Part shown: in pieces, positions 1-6,314 of the stretch
Position numbering within the stretch: the first letter of the stretch is position 1
How the letters are laid out: each line of letters begins with the position of its first letter
DNA from: Candidatus Solincola jinzensis
Lineage (GTDB): Bacteria > Actinomycetota > Geothermincolia > Geothermincolales > RBG-13-55-18
DNA length: 12,604 bases
Reading direction: 5' to 3'
Assembly (NCBI GenBank): GCA_015711875.1
Contig: JACVJG010000029.1
Coordinates: 1-12,604, forward strand
The notes under the pieces: generated by a model
What the model was told of the DNA's origin: nothing
Databases searched by the model: none
The model's input: the letters and a program-made list of their open reading frames with translations, nothing else
Translations under genes and position numbers: made by a program

Positions 1-274
1 CCTCCACCATCTCCACCCGGATGTCCGGCTTCCTCCCGGAATGCTGTTCCACGATCTTGGAGCAGCACATCACCGGGCAGCCCTCGATGATCACGAAGAG
101 CTCCGCCCCCGCGATCTTGCCCAGGCCGGTGTCTTTGTCGATGGCCACCGCGGGCAGGCATACCAGGTGGTAGTCCTCGTTCTCCTTCACCAGCTCCGTG
201 GCCACCGCCCCGGCCAGCTGCCCGGTGTTGGCGGCGCCGTAACAGGTGGCGATAACCACCTTGAACTCGGCCAT
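1..274 (-). CDS. DGC-domain putative zinc-binding protein (C-terminus off window)
   Basis: The first 91 residues of a protein whose C-terminal part lies beyond base 1. The N-terminus has a Cys-x-Gly-Ala-Ala-Asn-Thr-Gly segment (C11) and, around residues 69-76, the motif EGCPVMCCSK. Both match the DGC family, small cysteine-rich proteins called putative zinc-binding; their biochemical role is not established. The ATG at 274 follows an AAAGGAG ribosome site. The gene starts 44 bp after the permease stop and is the last visible gene of the arsR-led operon. Association with a DUF318 permease and a thioredoxin-like protein suggests a metal or metalloid handling partner, which is inference. Family assignment is fairly secure; function is not. 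Confidence 0.8.
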   Translation of the reverse strand, partial: MAEFKVVIATCYGAANTGQLAGAVATELVKENEDYHLVCLPAVAIDKDTGLGKIAGAELFVIIEGCPVMCCSKIVEQHSGRKPDIRVEMVE

Positions 275-318
275 CTCACTCTCCTTTCTCCTCTCGAAAG
301 ATCAGTGGCGTGGATCCC

Positions 319-1374
319 TTAAGCGAACATCCCGAAAACGTAGCCCGTGAGCATGGCGAAAACGCACACCAGCATGATATACATACCGGCTTTCTTGAAT
401 CCCATGATACGGATGAGCACGATCATGCTGGGCAGGGAGAGCGCGGGTCCCGCGAGCATCAACGCCAGGGCCGGCCCCTTGCCCATGCCCAGCTCAAGCA
501 GCCCCTTGACGATGGGCACCTCGGTAAGGGTGGCGAAGTACATGAGGGCGCCGGAGACGGAGGCGATGGCGTTGCCGCCGATGGTATTGCCGCCCACGTA
601 ACGGGCGATGACGTCCGATGGGATAAGCTCCTTCACTATCCCTACCAGGAAGACCCCGACGAGCAGCACCGGCAGGATCATCTTCACCATGCGCCAGGTC
701 TCGGAGAACCAGGTCCTTATCTCCTCGCGCGTGAACCAGCGTTTCACCAGGTAGATCAACAGCGCGACCAGGAGTATCTCCCCCGCGTATTTGACGATGG
801 TGGGCGTCTTCGCCGTGCCGTAGACCAGGATGGCGATGAGCGCGCCGAAAAAGGCGAGGTTCTGGTAGCCCGGCCTCACCCTGCCGTCGTCGTAGGCGAA
901 GGCCTCCTCGTCCTCGGCCGCCCTCACCCTGGCCGCCTCCTCCTTGTGGAAGATACCTGCCATGATCAGCCCTATGACGAAGGCGAAGCCCACCGCCCCG
1001 ATGATGCGCGCGATGCCCAGGTCGTATCCCAGCAGGTTCATGGAATAGGTCATGGCCAGGATGTTGATGGCGGGCGAGGAGTAGAGGAAGGCTATGGCCG
1101 GCCCCAGGCCCGCGCCCTTCTCGCGGATGCCGGTGAAAAGGGGGAGCACGGTGCAGGAGCAAACGGCCAGGATGGCCCCGGACACCGACGCCACCGAGTA
1201 GGCCAAAGCCTTGTTGGTCCTGGGGCCGAAGTAGCGCATCACCGCCGCCGTGTTGAGGAAGGCGGTGATGGCCCCGGCGATGAAGAAGGCGGGGATGAGG
1301 CAGAAGAGGGTATGCTGCGCCACGTATTCGACCAGAGTGCGCAGGCCCTCCATCATCAAGCCGCCGAAAGTCAT
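319..1374 (-). CDS. ArsP/DUF318-family permease
   Basis: A 351-residue polytopic membrane protein with about eight hydrophobic helices in two halves separated by a charged cytoplasmic-looking loop (about residues 150-175, rich in Glu, Asp and Arg). Each half carries family-like segments: CSCTVLPLFTGI with C72 and C74 in the first, and a GALMYFATLTEVPIVKG stretch in the second. This pattern fits the permease family PF03773, which includes ArsP exporters of trivalent organoarsenicals; many members have unknown substrates. The ATG at 1374 follows GGAAAGGGGAG; an upstream in-frame TTG at 1401 has no such site. It lies 52 bp after the thioredoxin-like gene and 44 bp before the DGC gene. Likely role: efflux of a metalloid or thiophilic metal. 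The substrate cannot be read from sequence. Confidence 0.87.
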   Translation of the reverse strand: MTFGGLMMEGLRTLVEYVAQHTLFCLIPAFFIAGAITAFLNTAAVMRYFGPRTNKALAYSVASVSGAILAVCSCTVLPLFTGIREKGAGLGPAIAFLYSSPAINILAMTYSMNLLGYDLGIARIIGAVGFAFVIGLIMAGIFHKEEAARVRAAEDEEAFAYDDGRVRPGYQNLAFFGALIAILVYGTAKTPTIVKYAGEILLVALLIYLVKRWFTREEIRTWFSETWRMVKMILPVLLVGVFLVGIVKELIPSDVIARYVGGNTIGGNAIASVSGALMYFATLTEVPIVKGLLELGMGKGPALALMLAGPALSLPSMIVLIRIMGFKKAGMYIMLVCVFAMLTGYVFGMFA

Positions 1375-1426
1375 CTCTAGCGCTCCCCTTTCCGGTACCA
1401 ACGGCCTCTAACCTTGACTGCCTCCC

Positions 1427-1660
1427 TTAGCCGCCCAGCCAGTTCCGTATCTCCTTCTTGTCCGGGACTTTGCCCTTGGAGATCACCTTGCCGTCGATGA
1501 CCACGCCGGGAGTGGTGAGGACGTTGTATTTCATGATCTCGCCCATCTCCGTGACCTCGTCCACCTGTACGTCCAGGCCCAGCTCCTCCGCCACCTGCCG
1601 GATGGCCTCCTTGGTGGCCTTGCACTTCTTGCATCCCGTTCCCAGTACCTTGATCTCCAT
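1427..1660 (-). CDS. Thioredoxin-fold small redox protein (CxxC, redox-active disulfide protein 2 type)
   Basis: A 77-residue protein of minimal thioredoxin fold. The N-terminal beta strand MEIKVLGTG leads into C10-K-K-C13, and the cis-Pro segment TTPGVVIDGKV lies near residues 50-60. Size and motifs match the MTH895-like thioredoxin family (redox-active disulfide protein 2). Such proteins are thought to be small thiol-disulfide exchangers; reductant and client are generally unknown. The ATG at 1660 is preceded by GAGGTG at six bases; the GTG nine bases upstream has no ribosome site. Its place between an Fe-S protein and an ArsP-like permease is a recurring type of neighbourhood for this family and suggests it delivers electrons or a thiol-bound metalloid. 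That role is inference. Confidence 0.85.
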   Translation of the reverse strand: MEIKVLGTGCKKCKATKEAIRQVAEELGLDVQVDEVTEMGEIMKYNVLTTPGVVIDGKVISKGKVPDKKEIRNWLGG

Positions 1661-1711
1661 CTCTCTCACCTCGCTTTTGTCCAGGTTCCGACCCTTTCTG
1701 TTGACCGGCCC

Positions 1712-2230
1712 TTACAGGCCGAGCTCGCGCAGCTTCTCCAGCTTGCCCTCCATTCCCTCCTCGAGCAGGGGAGGGCAGTCCTCGATGTCCTTCTCGCCCT
1801 CCACGACCTGCGCGGCGAATGCCATGCAGGAAGCCATGCCGCATCTGCCGCAGTTGGTGCGGGGTAGGAAACGCAGGATGTCCAGGAGCTTTGGCGGTAC
1901 CCTGGTGGTATGATCAGGCGTGATCTGATCCCTTCTCTCCCAGATGTCGTTTATGAAATCCACCGCCTTTTTTGCGGTCCTCTCGGCGTGTTTGCGGTCT
2001 TTCAGGGGTTTTATGTTGATGACGTTTTGCTGCAGCGAATACTTATACACGCCGTCTCCCCAGACCAGCGCTGGCGCCTTCGGCTGGTAAAAACCGTTCT
2101 TCACCGCAGCGTTGACATAGGGCATCACCGGCGCGAGGTCCGCGTCCGTCTTGATTATGGCCACCCAGATGGGAGACCCCGGGTCGCAGGGAGGCGAGAA
2201 CATCTCCAGCTCGTAGTCTTTGATCAGCAT
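1712..2230 (-). CDS. Four-cysteine Fe-S cluster domain protein
   Basis: A 172-residue soluble protein. The C-terminal part holds N-C127-G-R-C130-G-M-A-S-C135 and then C152-P, a C-x2-C-x4-C-x16-C arrangement followed by acidic and leucine-rich sequence. This matches the PF04060 type [4Fe-4S] module found in corrinoid Fe-S proteins and RnfB. The N-terminal 110 residues have no motif I recognise, apart from one further cysteine (C15). The ATG at 2230 has only a weak GAAAGCGGG ribosome site; an internal ATG at 2203 has no better one. It is the third gene of the arsR-led operon, 55 bp after the small acidic protein. It probably transfers electrons to the neighbouring redox protein or a substrate. 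Cluster type is well supported; role is inferred. Confidence 0.8.
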   Translation of the reverse strand: MLIKDYELEMFSPPCDPGSPIWVAIIKTDADLAPVMPYVNAAVKNGFYQPKAPALVWGDGVYKYSLQQNVINIKPLKDRKHAERTAKKAVDFINDIWERRDQITPDHTTRVPPKLLDILRFLPRTNCGRCGMASCMAFAAQVVEGEKDIEDCPPLLEEGMEGKLEKLRELGL

Positions 2231-2285
2231 CGCATTAACCCGCTTTCGTCTTCGCGTTTTCCTTCCGGTTCATGCCGACTTGCGC

Positions 2286-2504
2286 TCAACCTCCGGCGTC
2301 CTTCTTCCCCGTGACGATCTCTCCCTGGTTGGGGCGATAGGACTCCTCGAAGACCGGCACGCAGTGGGGGAGGTCGGCCTCCTTCACTTTCTTCTCCAGC
2401 ACTTCGTGGATGAAGGCCAGCGCCTCGTCCCGGTCCTCGTCGGCCAGGATGCGCTTGATGCGGATGAGCTCCTCTTCCTCCAGGAGTATCGCGATCCTTT
2501 TCAT
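2286..2504 (-). CDS. Small acidic protein, copy 1 (unknown function)
   Basis: A 72-residue protein I do not recognise. It opens with a short strand (MKRIAILL), then a run of acidic residues, helix one (about 10-22) and helix two (about 26-43), and a polar tail with one cysteine (C48). The ATG overlaps the arsR stop codon as ATGA, so translation is probably coupled; a GGAGG run lies 10-15 bases upstream. It aligns without gaps over its first 46 residues with the protein at 7924-8124 at 20 identities by my count, including the block DEALAFI/EEALEFI. The strand-helix-helix pattern is compatible with a ribbon-helix-helix fold, but the surface looks acidic rather than basic, so DNA binding is doubtful. 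It may be an arsR-associated accessory factor. Confidence 0.72.
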   Translation of the reverse strand: MKRIAILLEEEELIRIKRILADEDRDEALAFIHEVLEKKVKEADLPHCVPVFEESYRPNQGEIVTGKKDAGG

Positions 2505-2911
2505 TTCCTTGCCCCCTTCCTCCTGCCCCCATGGATGCGTGGCCTCGAGCGCGTTTCCTCGGGCAAACCGCAACAGACCACGTCCCTCCTGGAAGCGCTC
2601 TTCTTATAGTCGAGATAGGCGAGGAACGTCTGGGTCATCGCCTCCAGTTTCCCGCGTTCTACCGCATAATAGGATGCCGTACCTTCCTTGCGCGAGACGA
2701 GGAATCCGCCTTCCTTGAGTACGTTCATGTCGTGCGAGGCCAGCTGCTGCGAGATGCCCAGTTCACCCTCGACCTCACATACGCACCTCTCGCCCTTGAG
2801 AAGCAGGCACATGATGCGCAGCCGGTTGGGGTCGGAGAGTATTTTAAGGTCCTCTGCCAAGTCCACCATCCCGGCATCTGCTACACACTTGAGTGTCTCC
2901 CGCTCCGCCAC
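2501..2911 (-). CDS. arsR: ArsR/SmtB-family metal(loid)-responsive repressor
   Basis: A 136-residue winged-helix regulator. The ArsR core runs from about residue 18 (LAEDLKILSDPNRLRIM) through the recognition helix (ISQQLASHDMNVLKEGGFL, about 53-71) to the wing (RKEGTASYYAV). C43-V-C45 in the segment ERCVCEVEGEL sits where E. coli-type ArsR binds As(III) through paired cysteines. Additional cysteines are C9, C35 and a vicinal pair C113-C114 in a C-terminal extension that ends in a basic tail. The GTG at 2911 follows AAAGGTAGGA; the internal ATG at 2869 lacks a ribosome site. It heads the operon and has a near-consensus promoter with a possible overlapping operator, so autoregulation is likely. 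The inducer is probably As(III), Sb(III) or another thiophilic ion. Confidence 0.9.
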   Translation of the reverse strand: MAERETLKCVADAGMVDLAEDLKILSDPNRLRIMCLLLKGERCVCEVEGELGISQQLASHDMNVLKEGGFLVSRKEGTASYYAVERGKLEAMTQTFLAYLDYKKSASRRDVVCCGLPEETRSRPRIHGGRRKGARK

Positions 2912-2948
2912 GTTTTCCTACCTTTCACCAATCTTCATTTGTACCTAT

Positions 2949-2965
2949 CTATATTTGTATTATAG
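2949..2965. promoter_or_regulatory. Candidate ArsR operator over the -10 box
   Basis: CTATA and TATAG form an inverted repeat with seven bases between the arms (17 bp in all), covering the -10 hexamer and the probable start point. The position is right for repression by the first gene of the operon. The arms are short and AT-rich, so chance cannot be excluded. Confidence 0.4.
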
Positions 2966-2986
2966 CTCGCGGCCATCGTGTGTCAA
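2959..2986 (-). promoter_or_regulatory. Near-consensus sigma70-type promoter of the arsR operon
   Basis: Read on the minus strand, TTGACA (2986-2981) and TATAAT (2964-2959) are separated by 16 bases, both hexamers exact. The transcript would start near base 2952, giving a leader of about 40 bases before the GTG start at 2911. Such a strong promoter fits a repressor-controlled operon. Confidence 0.75.
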
Positions 2987-3267
2987 TGACCCCGCTGATC
3001 CTTGCGGCGGCATGGTTCGCAAAGCAGAGCTGGGACAGTCTGGCGCTTGAATATGCGGGGAGGAGAAGCATGTGTAGCCGCCATACAAGATGCCCGGAAG
3101 AGCCCCGACTCGGCACGTATGCGACTACCGTTCAGGAGCTTGCTTTACGCTCGTGGCCTCGGGGATTGAACGCGGCTGGCAGGTGGCTTGAAAGGTGCCA
3201 GCAATATCTCTGCCTGCTATGCCCTGGCTGCCTCGTCAATAGACAGCTTCTGGTTTACCCTCGGTTT
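2987..3267. other. Intergenic region between the two metal operons; no convincing gene
   Basis: This stretch follows the HMA gene and precedes the arsR promoter. No minus-strand reading frame continues either operon. A plus-strand ATG at 3070 has a good GGGGAGGAG ribosome site, but its frame runs antisense through the HMA gene, so I do not call it. The only structure seen is the hairpin at 3175-3202. No clear rho-independent terminator was found. Confidence 0.5.
3175..3202. repeat. Inverted repeat, 7-bp arms
   Basis: GCTGGCA (3175-3181) and TGCCAGC (3196-3202) are perfectly complementary around a 14-base loop. It lies about 65 bp downstream of the HMA stop codon on the minus strand. No U-tract follows on either strand, so it is not an ordinary terminator. 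It could protect the 3' end of the ATPase-HMA transcript or be chance. Confidence 0.35.
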
Positions 3268-3519
3268 TCATCTCGAGCTCGCCAATACCGCCTTGAGGCC
3301 GGCTTTCTTCACGGCCTTCTGGATGTCACCGATAGAGACCAGCCCGGGGTCGTAGGTCACTGTCATGCGATTAGTGATGGGATTAAGCAGAAACTCCTCC
3401 ACACCTTTCAGGGACTTGACCCTCTTCTCGACGATCTGACCCTCGCAGGAGCAGCCCATCCCTTCGATCTGAAAGACCACCGTTTCCAGGCTTCCTGTCT
3501 TGCCTGCATTGTTCTCCAT
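3268..3519 (-). CDS. Free-standing heavy-metal-associated (HMA) domain protein
   Basis: An 83-residue single-domain protein of the CopZ/MerP type: strand ETVVFQIEGMG, metal loop C23-S-C25-E, helix GQIVEKRVKSLKG, then TVTYDPGLVSIGDIQKAVKKAG. The metal site is CxC, one residue shorter than the usual CxxC. The same CSCE loop occurs in the ATPase N-terminal domain, which suggests the two share a cargo. Two adjacent ATG codons follow AAGGAGG; the second (3519) is four bases away and is chosen because the first is only one base away. It starts 25 bp after the ATPase stop and is probably cotranscribed. Likely role: cytosolic metallochaperone for the pump. Metal identity is unknown. Confidence 0.87.
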   Translation of the reverse strand: MENNAGKTGSLETVVFQIEGMGCSCEGQIVEKRVKSLKGVEEFLLNPITNRMTVTYDPGLVSIGDIQKAVKKAGLKAVLASSR

Positions 3520-3544
3520 CATTCCTCCTTGGTCTGTTCCGTCT

Positions 3545-5725
3545 TCACGGCCGCCTTCGCCTTGCCCCATGGCCTTGCTCATAAAGGTCGGGGGCCTTAT
3601 CCCATTTCCAGGTCAGCAGCCTCAGGGCGTTGAAGATCACCAGGACCGCGCTCACCTCGTTAAGCAGCAGCCCCGTAACCAAGCCGAGCAGGCCAATCAG
3701 CGCCATGGTAACCATGAAGGCGATGTTCACCAGGGACACGACGATGTTCTGCCTGATATTACGAACCGCCTTACTGCTCAAGGCCCGCAGATACCCGATC
3801 CTCGAGAGGTCATCAGACATCAGCACGACATCTCCGGCCTCGATCGCGATATCCGAACCTGCGGCACCCATGGCAATCCCGACATCCGAAGCGGCCATCG
3901 CCGGAGCGTCGTTTATGCCGTCTCCGACCATCGCCACAGCTCCGAACCTGCTCTTCAGCTTCCTTACCACCTCGACCTTGTCGACCGGGAGCAGTTGTGC
4001 GTAGAACTCATCGACCCCCACCTTGAGGGCGACAGCCTCCGCGCTGCGCTGGTTGTCGCCGGTGAGCATGACCGTCTTGACCCCGGCTTTCTTCAGGCCC
4101 TGGAGCGCTTCCCTCGCCCCCGGCCTGACCTCGTCGGCGATGGCCAGCAATCCGATCAGACGCCCCTGTGTACTCACGAGGACGACCGTCTTTCCCTCGC
4201 TCTCGAGGACGGCGACCTCTTCCCGGGCCAGTCCGGTAGGGACTCCCATCTCCTCTTGAAACCTGTCGTTGCCGATGTAATAGAGGTGCCCGTTCAATCT
4301 TGCCGTGACACCGAGTCCCGAAATCTCCTGGAAGTCCTCCACGGGCAGCAACCCAGAAGAACCGTAGTTTTCCCTGGCCTTCCTGGCGATCGCCGCAGCC
4401 AACGGATGCCCCGACCTCGACTCGATGCTACCGGCGATATGCAACAGGTCCCTATCCGATGTCCCATCCAGCGCCCTGATATCCGTCACCTCAGGCATTC
4501 CGATGGTAAGGGTACCGGTCTTGTCGAAAGCGACGACTCTGACCTTGTCGACGGCCTCCAAATACACGCCGCCTTTGAACACCGTGCCGTTGCGGGCGGC
4601 ATTCGTCATGCCGGCCACTACCGCCACGGGAACCGAGAGCGCGAGCCCGCAGGAGCAGGAGACCACGAACACCACCAGGCCCCGCAAGATGAATTCCCGC
4701 CATTCCGCTCCGAGAAAAAGGGGAGGGATTACCGCCACCAGAATCCCGAGCAGCAGCATGATCGGGGTGTAATATTTGCCGAATCCATCGGCGAAAGTCT
4801 GATACGAAGTCTTTCTGGCCTGCGCTTCCTCGACGGAACATATGATCTTAGAGAGCATCGTCTCCGACGCCGGCTTGTCGACACGCACTTCAAGCGATCC
4901 GTCCTGGTTGATCGTTCCGGTGAAGACGTCGTCACCGACCTGCTTGCGTACTGGGATCGGCTCCCCGGTGACCGCTGCCTGGTTTACGAATGACTCCCCC
5001 CGCACGATCTTCCCGTCGACGGGTATCCTCTCTCCCGGCCTGACCACGACGACGTCTCCGACGCAGATGTCCTCTGTGCGCATTACCGTTTCTTCGCCTT
5101 CTTTGCGCACGAGGGCCTCCTTCGGCGCCAAGTCCATCAGGGACCTGATCGCCCCCCTTGCTTTATCCACGGCATACGATTCGAGCACGTCGCCAAGGGA
5201 ATATACAAAGACCAATATCGCCGATTCGTACCACATGCCCAGTATCATCGCCCCCGTGGCACCGATGAGCATGAGCAGGTGGATAGTGGGGGTAAGGTTC
5301 ATGAGGGCGATGAGAGCCTTGCGAGCAGGATAGAAAACGCCGATGAGCACCGCGAGCGCGAACAGGGCATCGCTCACCACCCCCGGCACCCCCGCGAGCT
5401 TGATCGCAAAGGAGATGATTATGACCGCGCCGCAGCCATAAAGAGCGAGCTGCTGCTTCTCGCTCCACCAAGTGCTGCGGCGCTTGTCTTCCTTCGCCGA
5501 CGAGGCGTTCATTCCCGTCTCCGCGATGGACCGGATTATGTCCTCAACCGCGATTTTCGACTGGTCGTAACCGACGCGTACCCGTTTGGAGACAGGGTTT
5601 ACATCGTAGCTCGTCACTCCGGATAAGGAACTCAGTTTCTTCTCGATCAGGCTCGCCTCACAGGAACACTCTATCCCTTCGATCTGGAGGGTTATCTCCC
5701 TGATGGCCAGCTCGCCGTCTTGCAT
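3545..5725 (-). CDS. P1B-type heavy-metal-transporting ATPase with CSC membrane motif
   Basis: A 726-residue ion pump. In order: HMA domain (about 8-72, with C20-S-C22), membrane helices from about residue 93, actuator domain with TGEP (253-256), membrane motif SCSC (C357-S358-C359), phosphorylation motif DKTGTLT (D401), SGHP (438-441), TGDN (555-558), GDGINDAP (601-608) and two final helices with N689-E690. All catalytic signatures are intact. The family exports soft or transition metals at the expense of ATP. Two points are odd: CPC is replaced by CSC, and the Lys and Asp typical of Zn/Cd/Pb pumps in the last helices are Ile and Asn. The substrate class is therefore open, and I give no gene symbol. 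The ATG at 5725 follows GGGAGG at six bases. An operator lies 58 bp upstream, downstream of the second arsR. Confidence 0.93.
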   Translation of the reverse strand: MQDGELAIREITLQIEGIECSCEASLIEKKLSSLSGVTSYDVNPVSKRVRVGYDQSKIAVEDIIRSIAETGMNASSAKEDKRRSTWWSEKQQLALYGCGAVIIISFAIKLAGVPGVVSDALFALAVLIGVFYPARKALIALMNLTPTIHLLMLIGATGAMILGMWYESAILVFVYSLGDVLESYAVDKARGAIRSLMDLAPKEALVRKEGEETVMRTEDICVGDVVVVRPGERIPVDGKIVRGESFVNQAAVTGEPIPVRKQVGDDVFTGTINQDGSLEVRVDKPASETMLSKIICSVEEAQARKTSYQTFADGFGKYYTPIMLLLGILVAVIPPLFLGAEWREFILRGLVVFVVSCSCGLALSVPVAVVAGMTNAARNGTVFKGGVYLEAVDKVRVVAFDKTGTLTIGMPEVTDIRALDGTSDRDLLHIAGSIESRSGHPLAAAIARKARENYGSSGLLPVEDFQEISGLGVTARLNGHLYYIGNDRFQEEMGVPTGLAREEVAVLESEGKTVVLVSTQGRLIGLLAIADEVRPGAREALQGLKKAGVKTVMLTGDNQRSAEAVALKVGVDEFYAQLLPVDKVEVVRKLKSRFGAVAMVGDGINDAPAMAASDVGIAMGAAGSDIAIEAGDVVLMSDDLSRIGYLRALSSKAVRNIRQNIVVSLVNIAFMVTMALIGLLGLVTGLLLNEVSAVLVIFNALRLLTWKWDKAPDLYEQGHGARRRRP

Positions 5726-5782
5726 GATCGCCTCCCTCGGCCGCGGTTAAAATACCCGGTGACTTGCCTGCCGCATGAATCC

Positions 5783-5802
5783 ATATTGATAATTATCGAT
5801 AT
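5783..5802. promoter_or_regulatory. ArsR-type operator upstream of the metal ATPase
   Basis: ATATTGA-N6-TCGATAT is a nearly perfect 20-bp palindrome with a palindromic centre (TAATTA). Its arms are identical to those of the site before the repressor at 6168-6187. On the minus strand it contains GATAAT (5797-5792), a possible -10 box, although no good -35 box lies at the right distance. The location between repressor stop and ATPase start suggests direct control of the pump gene. Confidence 0.72.
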
Positions 5803-5809
5803 ACATGGC

Positions 5810-5827
5810 AAAAAAAGAGGCGCTCTC
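5810..5827 (-). terminator. Weak candidate terminator after the second arsR
   Basis: On the minus strand AGAG-CGC-CTCT, with a flanking G-T pair, is followed by a run of seven or more T. The stem is very short and overlaps the arsR stop codon. If functional it would separate the repressor transcript from the ATPase transcript, which agrees with a separate operator before the ATPase. Confidence 0.3.
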
Positions 5828-6128
5828 AAGGCACCATCTCCCGCAACGCCTCCATCTTCCGTGCGTTTAGGCGGTAATACACCCAGTAACCACGCTTCTC
5901 CGCTTCCACAAGACCCGCTTCACGCAAGATTTTCAGGTGATATGAGATCGTGGGCTGGGACAATCCGCAACATCCGGTAAACTCGCACGCGCAGACCTCG
6001 GGCTGGCGGCGCAGATGATCCAGGATAGCCAACCGTGCTTCGTCGGAGAGCGCCTTGAATAGGCCGGCGCTCTCCGCGAACTGCGCACAAGGTTGCTCAG
6101 CCCTGTGCTGCGCCTGTTTAGACGCCAT
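5826..6128 (-). CDS. ArsR/SmtB-family metal-responsive repressor of the ATPase operon
   Basis: About 100 residues with a full ArsR winged helix: AGLFKALSDEARLAILDHL, the recognition helix LSQPTISYHLKILREAGLV, and the wing RGYWVYYRLN. Counted from this start, cysteines are C14, C46, C48 and the vicinal pair C53-C54 in the segment EVCACEFTGCCG, at the position where ArsR, CadC and CmtR-like proteins hold soft metals. An upstream ATG at 6149 is possible, but the apparent promoter would start the transcript only about two bases before it, and its GGAG is too close. The ATG at 6128 has AAAGG at five bases. Operators with identical arms lie at its own promoter and before the downstream ATPase. It is a probable cadmium, lead, zinc or arsenic-type thiol sensor. 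Confidence 0.9.
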   Translation of the reverse strand: MASKQAQHRAEQPCAQFAESAGLFKALSDEARLAILDHLRRQPEVCACEFTGCCGLSQPTISYHLKILREAGLVEAEKRGYWVYYRLNARKMEALREMVP

Positions 6129-6157
6129 AGCAACCTTTATCTTCGCCATGGCTCCAG

Positions 6158-6184
6158 CTTATAAAGCATATCGATAAATGTCAA
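6158..6184 (-). promoter_or_regulatory. Promoter of the second arsR
   Basis: Minus-strand TTGACA (6184-6179) and TATAAG (6163-6158) are 15 bases apart, shorter than the ideal 17. The operator at 6168-6187 covers the -35 box and spacer. The predicted start near 6151 favours translation from the ATG at 6128 over the one at 6149. Confidence 0.6.
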
Positions 6185-6187
6185 TAT
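6168..6187. promoter_or_regulatory. ArsR-type operator upstream of the second arsR
   Basis: ATATCGA-N6-TCAATAT on the plus strand, the reverse complement of ATATTGA-N6-TCGATAT. Arms and spacing equal those of the site at 5783-5802. It overlaps the -35 box, so binding would block the polymerase and give autoregulation. Confidence 0.75.
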
Positions 6188-6287
6188 ATTTTCTCAACCC
6201 ACCCACCTCCAGGGGGACGCCGGGCTAAGATCTGTACCGCCAAAACTGGATCTAGGAGATTATTTCCGTCTGGTACCCGCCTCTGTA

Positions 6288-6314
6288 TTGACAAGTATTA
6301 GTTATAGTTATAAA
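6288..6314 (+). promoter_or_regulatory. Promoter of the roadblock-like/yedF operon
   Basis: An exact TTGACA (6288-6293) is followed by TATAAA (6309-6314, spacer 15) or TAAATA (6311-6316, spacer 17). The AT-rich context makes the exact -10 box uncertain. The leader before the ATG at 6399 would be about 75-80 bases. Confidence 0.6.

Noticed and set aside
310..1380. Long plus-strand frame opposite the permease
   Set aside because: His, Asp, Gly and Arg-rich shadow of a clear membrane protein gene on the other strand.
3520..3582. Longer N-terminus for the HMA protein (start at 3582)
   Set aside because: The extra residues are Gly-rich and unlike HMA proteins, they overlap the ATPase 3' end, and the strong AAGGAGG lies inside this extension.
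3070..3633. Plus-strand frame starting at an ATG with a good GGGGAGGAG site, cysteine-rich at first
   Set aside because: It runs antisense through the whole HMA gene and into the ATPase gene, and it has no known motif. Only 3070-3267 is free, too little to support a gene.
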